Source: Paulownia fortunei
Taxonomy: Eukaryota; Streptophyta; Magnoliopsida; Lamiales; Paulowniaceae
Reading direction: 5' to 3'
DNA length: 64,000 bases
NCBI GenBank assembly: GCA_019321725.1
Contig: CM033108.1
Location: 9,814,060-9,878,059 of the forward strand
Positions 12,107-22,500 of the stretch are shown here, one piece after another. Under the pieces are notes generated by a model. That model did no database searches. It worked only from the letters and a program-made list of their open reading frames with translations, and was not told the origin of the DNA. The translations under genes were made by a program, and so were the position numbers. Position 1 is the stretch's first letter. Each line of letters opens with the position of its first letter.

Positions 12107-12420
12107 GGTGGCATCCCTAGAAAACGAACTCTTTTATTCCTAATGATCACAAAAATAGTATACGATGGATTTATTCAAAGTAAATTTGCATAAGCTGGAT
12201 TTCGCATTCAGCTTATCTCCCACTAACTACTTTAAGAATGCAGGCCACTTCGTCCCCTTAGTTATGTATAGGAGGGGTCTTTACCACATCATATCTCATA
12301 TGATGTTTTGGGCACCAACTTAGATAACATTATCACTTGATAAGAATGTCGTGGATTCAAGGGTGAATCCCTAGAATGAAGGAGAAAATAAGTGAAACTC
12401 AACATAATTTCAATGTTACT
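12107..12420 (-). pseudogene. Ty1/copia integrase C-terminal fragment (copy A)
   Basis: Minus-strand reading resembles the copia integrase C-terminus: FLLHSMD-like and TSYEIWCG-type residues (about 12300), then SIVYYFCDH and KSSFSRDAT, corresponding to the usual YYFYHP-E-KVFVSRDATF. The same region occurs at 1-250 and 15681-15990. It has stops and is non-functional. It is cut at 12106 by the start of the LTR. Confidence 0.65.
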
Positions 12421-12429
12421 TCCATGTGC

Positions 12430-13063
12430 ATCACTCTGTGATTCTTGAATAATCTACATCACTTTTGCTTCTATTACTTAGCACATCCCAAGATTTATGG
12501 CTAATGCACTAAGCTTAGCAACTTATCACATGTCACTAATTTTTTATAGGAAGCATAAACGATTGGCCTCACCTAATATTATCCATTTATGTTTGATATA
12601 AACTTTCAAGGTTTACAACCTAAAGTTCTAAACATGAAATAAGTTCAAGTGAGGGAAGCACGTTGGTTTGTTTATCATCCAAGGTCTCATCTTATGTTTA
12701 TCTTGTTTAAAGTTATCTATCCTAGTGATGGAAAGCAAAGTAATACATCATAAGAAAATACATTAAACATACATATCATATATCTCATACATACTACCCA
12801 ATGATGATCAATCTAGGATGATAATTAAAATGACCATAGCTTAACAATTACATATATGCATCCCATGCATACATGTGCCTTCATTCCTCGTTTCTCCATC
12901 TTGGTCATTCTTCTTGTATTGTCAACCAAAAAATTTAAAAAGAAACCTCACCAACTATGCTACACTAATTACATTTACTATTCAATAAGAAACTCTAGAA
13001 CTAGTCCAAGGGGATGTACATAGGAGGGAGACAGAAAATACATCAATAGAAAATAAAGAAAGA
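12430..13063 (-). repeat. Copia LTR-like non-coding repeat
   Basis: Related to 16830-17430 (shared blocks 'gcataaacgattggcctcacc', 'cttgatat', 'atacatcataaggaaa' and 'ggagatagaaa...gagactcgtaggcctcat'). No coding potential. It leads directly into the copy B LTR at 13064. Confidence 0.5.
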
Positions 13064-14000
13064 CGAGAATCGTAGGCCTCATTTTAGAAACCAAATAATT
13101 AAAACCATAAAGTGCATAAACATAATTCCAACCGCATTGGTCTAGGCCCCAAGATCATCTATTCACAACATGCTAACAAAAATCATCATATAATAGTAAA
13201 AGCTTGTAAGTTTACCATTCCTTATATGTGTTAATTCTATATTTGGGCCTAATAATTTTTTGGTCCATCATAAAATAATTTTATTAATTTAGAACTAACA
13301 ATTTAATTTCACAAAGAATTTTCAAGAAATTCTAAAAATAGCACCATGGCCATGGATTTCAGGATCAAATATAGTGGAAATCATAGGACTTTTTACCTAT
13401 TCTATTAGATAGGCGGCATATATTTTATTGGCCACTCGTTGATCTCCAAAATTGAAGATAATGCAGCCAAAATATCCCCAACATGATTGTCATGCAATTA
13501 GAGGATAAATCAAAGTACACCATGTCGAGTATGAAATTACAATGGTACCTCAAGTCAAACGACTATATAATGCACTATTATAACAATTAAAAACTTTACA
13601 TTCAACAATCATATTTTCTTGAATTTTTGGTGGAGTAGTTCAGTATACTTATTTTGCAACAAATACTCAAATACATGCACTAGTGTCTATGGAATGAGGT
13701 ACCTTCCTTATGAGCATGCATCGTATGCTCTAGTCGTAATGGGCTAGTCAACATCCTATCTCAAGAAGTTTATGACTTGGAACTAATTTAAGACCACGAC
13801 CAGGCATGTTCCAGGATCGCCATTTTTTGTATGACCATATCTTTGTAGTCATATGTGATTTAGGAACTTTATATAATTTTAATAACACATTTAAGATAAA
13901 GATTAGCTTTTTATTAATTCTAATAGAAAAAAATTATTTATTACAAGCATATCAAAACAACCACTAATTATCTCACCGTGTACTACTCTAACAGCTAAAC
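13064..14000 (-). repeat. Copia LTR (copy B, proximal)
   Basis: Near-identical in order and sequence to 7461-8384: 'taggccccaagatcat', 'ttatatgtgtt-attctatatttgggcc', 'gcggcatatatttt', 'ggtacctcaagtcaaa' and a minus-strand start near 'ctctaacag' at about 14000. Differences are scattered substitutions and small indels. Confidence 0.6.
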
Positions 14001-14034
14001 CCTTTTAGCATCTAATTTATATACATTAGATTTG

Positions 14035-14965
14035 GGTCCGTTCGAGAATTTTTTTAAATAAATCATGATACTTATCAATCCTTAATTCCTAGGGCGCTCT
14101 CCCAAATCCCTTAAGGAGAGCATAGTAGATGACAAATCTTAATTGACTGCAATATTCCCACATCATCTTTATGAGCAAAATGTTATTATTGTAAAACACA
14201 ACAAACGTCACCATCCTCCCACTAACCCTTTTGTACACGCTTGTTTCACTTACATTCCAAAGGGAATTAAACTATTTGATTGCATTAGCGAATCAAAGGG
14301 AATTCTCTAAAGCTCGTAGGCCTTTTGCTTACTTTCATTAGATATGAAGACCTCAGGCTGCTTAACTTAGATCTTCTTCTCGATACCCATATTGAGGAAG
14401 GTGGTCTTCATATCCCTTTGTCATATCTCACAGTCATAATACAAAAATACAACCAGTAAGATTCGTATAGACTTTAGCATTTATTTGGTAAGAGGTTTCC
14501 TCATAGCCAATACCTTGACTTTGAGTATAACACTTCGCTACTAGTCATGCCTATATGAGGTCACCACCTTCCCATGTTCTCCAATTTTATATTTGTATAC
14601 CTAGTTGTAGCTAATGGGAATAATTTCCAATAGTGGCCCACCAAGGTCAATAACTTGTTGGAGTACATGGAATCTATTTTAGATTGCATGGTATTTTGCC
14701 ACATTTCCAAATTGATGTTAAACATCATTACTCCATAATTTTTTAGATCAATTTCAAAGGGAGATCCTCCTTATTGCTCTTTAACTAGTGGCCTTTAGAT
14801 CCTTTCAAATCTCCTTGAAGGTTGTGTACTATAAGCTTCGCAATTTGTTCATGCACTGTTAGCATAGGTGGGATAAAATATAATTCTTGAACTCCTTCAA
14901 TCTCTATGATCTATCCATTTCTATCTAACAAAAACTCTTTCTTCCTAAAAAGGTGGAGTCACGTG
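14035..14965 (-). pseudogene. Ty1/copia integrase C-terminus and reverse transcriptase fragment (copy B)
   Basis: Same content and orientation as 8405-9117, plus about 250 bp (14035-14305) missing from copy A. On the minus strand the extra part reads FVVFYNNNILLI, where copia RT has FVVLYVDDILLI, and then a degraded KVWLS/DLGEA-YILGIK region. The catalytic Asp pair is therefore replaced by Asn. Motif YDYEIWQMDVKTAFLN is recognisable in broken form around 14440-14390. Non-functional. Confidence 0.72.
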
Positions 14966-15680
14966 GCCCTAGGATGTGAAACGCAGTAAAAATTTAAAAA
15001 TTTAAAAACTAACATCACATGTGAAAATAAGACATCCCAAAACTCATGTGATTGATCGAATTATGCATTTTAGTACCTTATGTAGGGAAGTTTCAGAAAC
15101 TTTACTTGAATTGCACTCAAGCAAATGCAAGGATTGAAATGATTTAAATTATTATCCCAACACTAAACAATCTCCAAGTTCTTCAATTTAAACCCCTTTG
15201 ATTAAAAATTGATTTTCTTCTATGATGCCAAATGTTATTGCTTGAATGGTATCCACACCTTAAATGACACTTGCAACTGAATCCTATGCTACTAGTTTTA
15301 CATTCAATAATTATATCATAAAGTAATTTTATTTGGAACAAGAACACACTAACAACTAGAATTTTAGGTGTTTAATTTAATTTTGAATTCAACAACTAAT
15401 TCAAGAATTAAACTAGGTGAGAGATTAGTGAACTTTTGGAGATAAAATGATGAAGAAAGAAGGAATTTTTGGAGATGAAGCAAACATTTTTCTTCAAGAG
15501 AGATAGGGCTATTTTTCTCTAGTTTTTCTAGCATAAAATATGTAGTAAAAAGGTCCTAAAAAATATCTATGAAGTAGTTAATAAAGGCATAATCAAGTCC
15601 TTTATTAATATGAATAAGATTGTCTTTACAAGAGTATACGGATGACCAAATGAATTTGCTCATCGGACATTTCTCTAACA
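14966..15680 (-). mobile_element. Copia-type LTR embedded in copia pol (copy B), internally deleted
   Basis: Corresponds to 9118-12106 but lacks the hAT insertion and about 1.4 kb (the equivalent of 10600-12025). The minus-strand start is TGTTAGAGAAATGTCC at 15680. The empty hAT target site CTGAATCC is near 15280. Confidence 0.6.
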
Positions 15681-16090
15681 GGTGGCATCCCTAGAAAATA
15701 AACTCCTATATTCCTAAGGATAAAAAATAGTATACGATGGATTCATTTAGATACCAAGCAAATTTGCATAAGCTAGATTTCACACCCAACTTATCTCCCA
15801 CTAACTACTTTAAGAATGCAGGCCACTTCAACCCCTTAGATATGTATGCGAGGGGTCTTTACCACATCATATCTCATATGATGTTTTGGGCAGTAACTTA
15901 AATAACATTATCACTTGATAAGAATGTCGTGGATTCAATGGTGAATCCATAGAATGAAGGAGAAAATAAGTGAAACTCAACTTAGATAACATTACCACAT
16001 TTATGCACTTTTTTGATTGTCTAATTTTAATGTTACTTTGTTGATTATGTACCATGAATTTTAGGATTTTATTGTTCATTTGTTAATACA
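15681..16090 (-). pseudogene. Ty1/copia integrase C-terminal fragment (copy B)
   Basis: The minus-strand frame 16079-15867 ends KLLPKTSYEI and continues into a region homologous to 12107-12420 and 1-250, with the broken YLKVWGC-like and FSRDAT-like ends. The integrase part covers about 15681-15990; 15990-16090 is not assigned. Confidence 0.55.
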
Positions 16091-16099
16091 GAAAAGATA

Positions 16100-16420
16100 A
16101 ATAATTAACATTACCCTAATTCCATCTATAACTAAATGGGTCAATGTTGCCAATAAAGCAACATTTGCTTTATAGTCCTACCTCTTAATCCATTTATTCT
16201 GGGAAATCCTCTGCAACCCTTTAGTAAATGTTTAAGGATTAGTATTTCTTCATTTCATTTCAAATTGTAAGGGAGTAGTACTCCTTATTTTTTAGTTTAA
16301 GATATTCATGTAAACACTATTTGAATATCAATTAAAAAAACATTGATAAAGCAAGAATGTTTATTTCTGTGTCCAAATTATCCTAATTAGAATTACTAGT
16401 GATAGGAATTATGCGAGGTA
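16100..16420 (+). repeat. Possible LINE 3' end with A-rich tail
   Basis: Contains 'gtaagggagtagtactcc', a T-rich stretch, then 'atatcaattaaaaaaac'. A similar 'aaagggagtaggtacttc' region followed by 'ctttaataaaaaaaaa' occurs at 20130-20275. The resemblance and A-tail suggest LINE 3' ends, but no RT is visible. Confidence 0.3.
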
Positions 16421-16429
16421 GAAAACAAA

Positions 16430-17540
16430 GCATTTATTTTATTAATATTTATTTATTATTTGGTCTTTCATCATAAAGTTCCACCATTTTATTCAAATTC
16501 CATCACCCATATGATGGAACTTTGGAAAATCAAATTTTTTAGTGGGCTTGTGGTCTAATTAGTTACATCCTAATTTTATGAGCCATATGATAATATAAAA
16601 AGATGGTTAACACATTAACAATTGTATCCCCATACAACCCTCAAGCTATTTTACCTCACTATTCCCATATACCCTAATTTTATGAGTCCATATGGTACTT
16701 AGTGTCAAGCGAGACCTATCAAATATCTATATACATAGAGCATCTAAACATCCCATGACTTGTGGGCAAATATAAGACGAGTCCACCCAATGATCGTCTC
16801 AATGTTTAATAGTTGTCGTAAATTGCCTACACTCAGCACATCCCACAAACTAAATGCGGCAGCATATCGATATTTAACTACTTATGCTGAAAGGCATGGA
16901 TGATTAGGCCTCACCCAATATTTCCAATTTATGCTTGATATCATTCCAATTAATGTTTTCAACTTCAAACATTTTAAAGCGAGGGTCATGTAAGATATAT
17001 TATGCAAAATCTCATCGTTTTCTTTTTTATTTAATGTTCACTATCCTAACGATGACAAGCATACATCATAAGGAAAGAATTAAATAAATCAAGCATGCAT
17101 TGTATACATACTAATTCTATGCGACCCACTCGAGCCAAAGTGGATCAAGGTCAATCTAAGAGTTATAATTAAAATGTAAATTGACTTATCTATTACATAA
17201 ATGTATTCCATACATTTATGTGCCTTGATTCTTTACTTTTCCTCTTCTTCATTCCATCTTCCTGTAATGCCTATCAAATTACAAAAAGATAAATCTCATT
17301 GCCTAATTTTATTCTCATTACATTTGCTAAAACTACAAGAGACCTTGAAAATATTCCAAGGGGGTACATATGAAGGAGATAGAAATATATCAAGAAAAAA
17401 ATCAGAGAAAGATGAGACTCGTAGGCCTCATATTAATCAATAAGTACATAAAATTAAACCAATTACATTGGCCTAGGCTCTATAATCATTAAACTAGCAA
17501 GCTTAACATAAATCATCATATATTAATAAAAGCATGTAAA
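16430..17540 (-). repeat. Copia LTR-like non-coding repeat (third copy)
   Basis: Shares blocks with 4780-5220 and with 12430-13100, including 'gagactcgtaggcctcat' (about 17415) and 'taggctctataatcatt'. The ORF at 17201-17443 is not protein-like and lies wholly inside the repeat. Confidence 0.45.
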
Positions 17541-18360
17541 CAAATTAATTATGTTATGTGCAATTTCATTCAAATTTGAGATAAAAGTTCCTAGTTTTTT
17601 AAGAAAAATAATTTTTCATAACATTAACTATTAACTGTAACTTTAAAAAACCAATTTTTTTTGCAATATTTGCTTTGTCAAAACAAAACAGATATAAGTT
17701 TAGAACTTTTGCCTATTTTCATGATCAACATAAAAAATTTCTTGATTTCTTGATCTTATTAAGAAACTTTAAAGAAAAAATAATCATAAAACTAATTTTC
17801 TTATCAAGAAATCAACTTTTTGAATTTTAATGTTGTCAATTCAATAATTTTCAAGAATTTAGAAATCTTGAAGTAATTGAATCAAAAGTTTCAAGATTTC
17901 ACAAACCTTGAATTAAAGAATCAAATTGTTAAATGCCAAACTTGAAATCTTGAACTTAAGAATCATATTCTAGAATCAAGAAATCTACTATTGTGACAAT
18001 TTGTTTTGTTATGATATTCTTTTAAGTTTAACAACTATAACAAATCCGTCATATAATATTTATCCAATTAGATGGAACAAAAGAGGCCATGCATAGTTGG
18101 GCACGAGTTTTGATTAGGCCATGGCACCAATGCACTAAAGGATCCGATGTTGTAGTGCCAGTCCTTGCTAGACACTGTGCGAGTGAATTTTTGGCAATTT
18201 TTCTATTTATTCCATTTTTCGTATTCTTCTCAACCATTGAAAATAAGAAAAACGTGATTCAAACAAAGAAATTCATTGATTAACAATTAATCACACATAT
18301 AAATATTTAATTTATACATAAACTAAAAAATGCAATAAAAAAGGTATCTGAAATGCATGA
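17541..18360. other. AT-rich non-coding stretch, no gene seen
   Basis: Dense in cttga/tcaag words (17730-17990) that give many imperfect local inverted repeats. 18050-18280 has overlapping short ORFs on both strands with no recognisable domain. It may be retrotransposon leader, because a copia PBS (minus strand) follows at 18367. Confidence 0.35.
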
Positions 18361-18366
18361 ACCTTG

Positions 18367-18379
18367 GCTCTGATACCAC
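18367..18379 (-). other. Copia primer-binding site (initiator Met-tRNA)
   Basis: Plus-strand GGCTCTGATACCA is the reverse complement of TGGTATCAGAGCC, which pairs with the 3' end of plant initiator Met-tRNA, the usual copia primer. It lies beside the LTR that extends to the right. Confidence 0.7.
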
Positions 18380-18382
18380 CAT

Positions 18383-19870
18383 TGGGTTCTTGCAGTCCTG
18401 GAAAATATATACATAGTGAAATTTAAAAATTTTCTTAAACATGAAAGAGAATTACATCATACATAATAAAACACGAATCCTAGAATCCATTCTTGACTAC
18501 GTAGTTGTGTGTTTCCTAATGCCTATAACAAGAAGGTTTTAGATACCTTTACCTTGATTTATACTCCGACCAAAGAAGATATATAAAATGATTCAAATCA
18601 TTCTTTCTTCACGAACTCCTTCATGAATTTTTGAATCTATCCATGAACTGCTTTCGTGAATCTTGATTCCATACCCCATGTGTTGGAAATAGTTCACTTA
18701 GAGTCCTAAGTGTTACCCCTCTAAGCATATCCACATATTAGATATTTCCACACAAATTGAATCAATGCTAGTAGATTCAAGAAGCTTATTCTACTCTAGA
18801 ATATGTAGAGTTTAATTCTTAATTCAACTAGTAAATTAAAGAATTCAATCCATGATCAAAAGGTACAACCTTTTGATGGAGAAAATGAATCAAAATAATA
18901 AGAAGAAGGGGGCACTTTATAGCTCCAAGAGCTTTTTGGCTTATTTTTGCTACAAATTTCAACAATTCTGGGGAGTCCTTATATAGCACTCCTACAACCA
19001 TAGTCTTACTAGGCTTCCACTTGCTAATTTCCTTATTTGATTCCTTCTTTTTATTAAACCTTAAGACAAGTTTAATTCTTGTAATAGAACTTCTTGATGA
19101 GCCTCCGACGAGCCCATTAGCAGCTGATCCCCGCCAATAAAGTAAGTCCAACTTTAATTAATTAATTCAATCAATTAATTAATTGGTTCCACTTAGACTT
19201 TCCAATCATATTAGAACCTATTAAATAATCATATTATTTAATAGGCCTAATTTAATTGATTCATCATATGAATTAATTAACTTGATCACATGTAGGGCTC
19301 TTAATCATATTAGGTCCAATTAAACAACTATATTATTTAATTTTTTAAATTAATTTAACTCCTTAAATTAATTTATATGCTACTTAATTAACAGATCGTA
19401 TCAATTAATTAATTAGCTCCATATTCCTATTAGGTCTAAATTAAATAATAATATTATTTTAATTGGATAAATTAATTAAATTCCTTAAATCAATTTAGGC
19501 CCCAAATTAATTAATCTCCATTAATTATTTTAATCCAACCCTTAGATATATTATAGTTAGAATTGTACTCTTTCCAACTCAGTGTGTGACCCCATAGGTT
19601 CACTTTAAGCTAGTTGTGTGCTTACAACTCTTGTGAATTAGTTTGAAAAATTAATTATTATGGTTAATTAATACTCATGGAATTAACCTATTAATTTCAA
19701 GAAATCACAAGTCATGGGAAGCACATTGCAGGAATCATGACTCCTAGTCTCAGGTAAAGTGAGAAACCTATTCTAATTACAAATGCCATGTAAGTATGGT
19801 CATTCAATCAACTAATCTCCCCGATTGAGCCTAGGGCATGGATTATTACTCAAAATCGTGTATCACCTTG
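18383..19870 (-). repeat. Copia 5' LTR remnant next to the PBS
   Basis: Begins beside the PBS and carries the same LTR blocks as 9118-12106 and 49451-51681 ('gtgtgacccc-taggttcact', 'gggaagcacattgcaggaatcatgact' and 'gagcctagggcatggattatta'). It is truncated near 19870 before the minus-strand TG start. The ORF at 18828-19151 lies in this repeat and has no recognised domain. Confidence 0.6.
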
Positions 19871-19989
19871 GCCTTTTACCAATATCTTGGACATGCTACT
19901 TAAATTTATGTCACAATCGTGGATGGCTCCAAGTTTGGATTGAAGTCAATGCTCAAGTTTTGATTTACATTTTCCTTGGAATGCATTTG

Positions 19990-20275
19990 CAATAACTTAT
20001 TTGCACTTTTTTTTCATCAGTGATTCTTCTTTCACATGAGTTACCCAGGGAGCTTTTGAGGAATGATTAGGCTTGGTAGAGCTAGTTTACCTTATTTTTA
20101 AATGAAATAATATTTGTTTTATTTTTCTTTTGGTTCTTGTAAAGGGAGTAGGTACTTCTTGTTTTGTTTTATTTTAAACTCAACTTTGTACTTCATTTTA
20201 AGATTTATTAATAAATAGGTAGGGGTCCATGCCAAACACTTGCCTAAGCATAGACAGCTTTAATAAAAAAAAATT
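19990..20275 (+). repeat. LINE-like 3' end with poly(A) tract
   Basis: T-rich 'gggagtaggtacttcttgttt' region, then 'gcctaagcatagacagctttaataaaaaaaaa' ending in an A run at about 20265-20273. This resembles plant LINE 3' ends. It precedes the DUF4283 pseudogene, which may be the next LINE-derived unit. Confidence 0.3.
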
Positions 20276-20284
20276 CTTAGTACC

Positions 20285-21292
20285 TTGAAGAAAAAAATGA
20301 ATGTTCTCCCTTCACATAAGCCACTAGACTCACCAGACATATGGCAACCATTTTTGGAGAAACAATCCCTTACAACTACTATGTGTAGTCTTCAGTTGCA
20401 AAACACCCCTCACCAATCGAATCGAAAATCCAAGAAAAACCTTAGTGAATTTCAAGACTCATTTTTTGGTACACATTTAGTCTACAAAGGTCTAAAATAT
20501 ATTCAGTTTCAAGGTTGGGAAACTAATATAATGACTTAATACACTAGTTTGGTAAGTTTTCTAGAAGCTGTCTTTATATTCGAATGATTAAGTCCAACTT
20601 TGTGATAATAGGGTTGATGGGGGCATACCCAATTGGTGTGATAAATTTCAAACACTTTTTGATTGAACTTACAAATGATAATAACTTTCATAGATTATAG
20701 ATTTGATAAATTATATATATTGAGGGGTTTCAAATGCGGCTTTTTGAATAGGCAATTCAGGAAATCCTAACCACATAAGAACAATAGATGAATTGCCTAT
20801 TCATCTATTTCATAAAAAAGCTTTATATAGAATTGCTATTATGATGGGAAAACCATTAGAAATTGATGAAACGATGGTGGATAGAACCAAACCTGGTGTG
20901 GTCAAAGTGTGTGGATGAGGAGATTTTGATTGGTATTCATGACTATATTATATCCCAGCATGTGGTGTATGAAAAGTACACGTCATATTGTTCTAAGTAT
21001 CATAATCTCAGGATAAATTAGATGATTGCCATCAAAATAGTTATAGACCTCCAGTGCAACATCTGTCAAAAAAAATGAAACAAAATGGAGACTTCTAAAA
21101 GAAAGTAGGTGGAACAAACCCATCCTAGGAAATGAGCTAAACAAGCATGCACAATAGGTTTAGAAATTTATTCATGAGGCTGGGGTTTTTGGAGTTCGAA
21201 AAGAATGTCAGGATAATGATCTAATTATTGAGGAATTGGTTTATAAAGTGAATTCAGGGATTGATGTTGATCAAGATGGTTGAAAAATGATG
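20285..21292 (+). pseudogene. DUF4283-type protein pseudogene, 5' part
   Basis: The readable part at about 20790-20920 gives LPIHLFHKKALYRIAI, MMGKPLEIDETMVDRTKPGV, then VKVC. This matches the DUF4283 pattern LP-HFF-K-ALF-IAS-IGKPL-D-AT--RPSVARVC found in LINE ORF1-like and gag-like plant proteins. After a frameshift at about 20925 it continues VDEEILIGIHDYIISQHVVYEKYTSYCSKYHN, the VVYE-P-YC-C knuckle region with its second Cys apparently lost. An 84-residue open stretch (20285-20539) lies upstream. The MULE at 21293 interrupts it, and it probably resumes at 26763. Confidence 0.6.
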
Positions 21293-21856
21293 GGGAAAAT
21301 TGCAAAAATAGTTGCTTTAACTATAGGGGGTAGCAATATTAGTCCAGTTGAAATCCAATTTGGCAAAAATCCTTGTAATTTCTAAAAGTTTTCAATTTGA
21401 GTCCAATTTTCATTGAAAATTATATTTTTGGTAGGAAACAATTACTGAGGTGCACGTGACTCAATAAAACTAGGAATTTTGTACATTCCGACCAATTTGA
21501 CACACTAGAGAGGGCCCACCCTATATGGCACCTACATGGAAATCAAAGAAATATTCTCCCCTCCACCCCTTTGCTACATCATCGCCTAGTTCAAAAGCAT
21601 GCCATGTTGGATTAAAATGGAGAAAAACCTGCTAACCTGCTGGCATGATTTCCACCCTTTCCCTCACGTGCCCTCTTCTCCCAAAAAAAACATTCAAAAT
21701 ATATCAGCTAAAACTGAGAAACCCTAATCGCTTAATATCCAAAAATCCCTAAGCCAAAACTTTCTTCTCCAAAGCCAAATTCTCCATTCAATCCATAAAA
21801 TTCCAAAAAACCCTAGATGATAATTGCTCAGTGCAAAATACCACAAGCAATGGTCT

Positions 21857-22228
21857 TTATTCATCATAAGAGACATGAGGCCCTACCCCCACAACTGTAC
21901 CATAAGTTAACTGATTCAAAAAATATTCTATTTTTAGTGTAATAGTGTGAGTTGAGTTTAATGTTGAAAATATGTTATTTTTATTGTTTCTATTTCTAAC
22001 ATCATTATCATTACCTAATAACTTAAAGCCTCTATTGACTATGATGTAATATCTTTTACTCCCTTCAACACCTACTTTGTCACTCCACAAATTTAAATTG
22101 GCATCACATAAATTACATGAATCTACCCAGTCAAACACAGACTTTCCCCCAGTACATTCTGGATGAGGTAATGTAACAAACCTTCCTCCATAATGCATAA
22201 TTAAAAACAATGGAATCCTCTTTGGGAT
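21857..22228 (-). pseudogene. MULE PB1-like N-terminal domain exon, inverted relative to the transposase
   Basis: On the minus strand, after an intron acceptor TTTGTAG at 22229-22235, the exon reads IPKRIPLFLIMHYGGRFV, TLPHPECTGGKSVFDWVD and GSKRYYIIVNRGFKLLGNDND. The pattern HHGG-F---P--YTGG---DW-D and KRYY----GSFK-L-NDNDV is the PB1-like domain that normally forms the N-terminus of MuDR-type MULE transposases. Here it is on the opposite strand from the catalytic part (22501-24590), so an internal inversion or separate capture is inferred. There is no ATG in the exon; the apparent start is TTG at 22210. Confidence 0.6.
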
Positions 22229-22500
22229 CTACAAACAAAAAATAAAGAAATAAATAATAAATACAAAACACATTAATACAGTCTATGGGACCATTTCAAA
22301 GCAAGAACCCTACATGTTTCAAAACAAGAAACATAAAAAATATAAAATGCTAAAATAATTAACATTATTAATATAAAAAAATAATCAAATTGCAGTCCAT
22401 TTATCCACTTTTTAAACAAAAAACATCATGGGGGACCACTGCTTCACTTTTTTAAATAGCTTGTGGTCCACGCCCATTAAAAAGTTAGGGTGATTATAAT

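Noticed and set aside
18367..18379. tRNA-like sequence
   Set aside because: It is the reverse complement of an initiator Met-tRNA 3' end used as a retrotransposon primer site, not a tRNA gene. The same applies to 41828-41843, 35489-35503 and 57832-57849.
18828..19151. 107 residue minus-strand ORF
   Set aside because: Lies wholly inside a copia LTR, and related LTR copies do not keep the frame.
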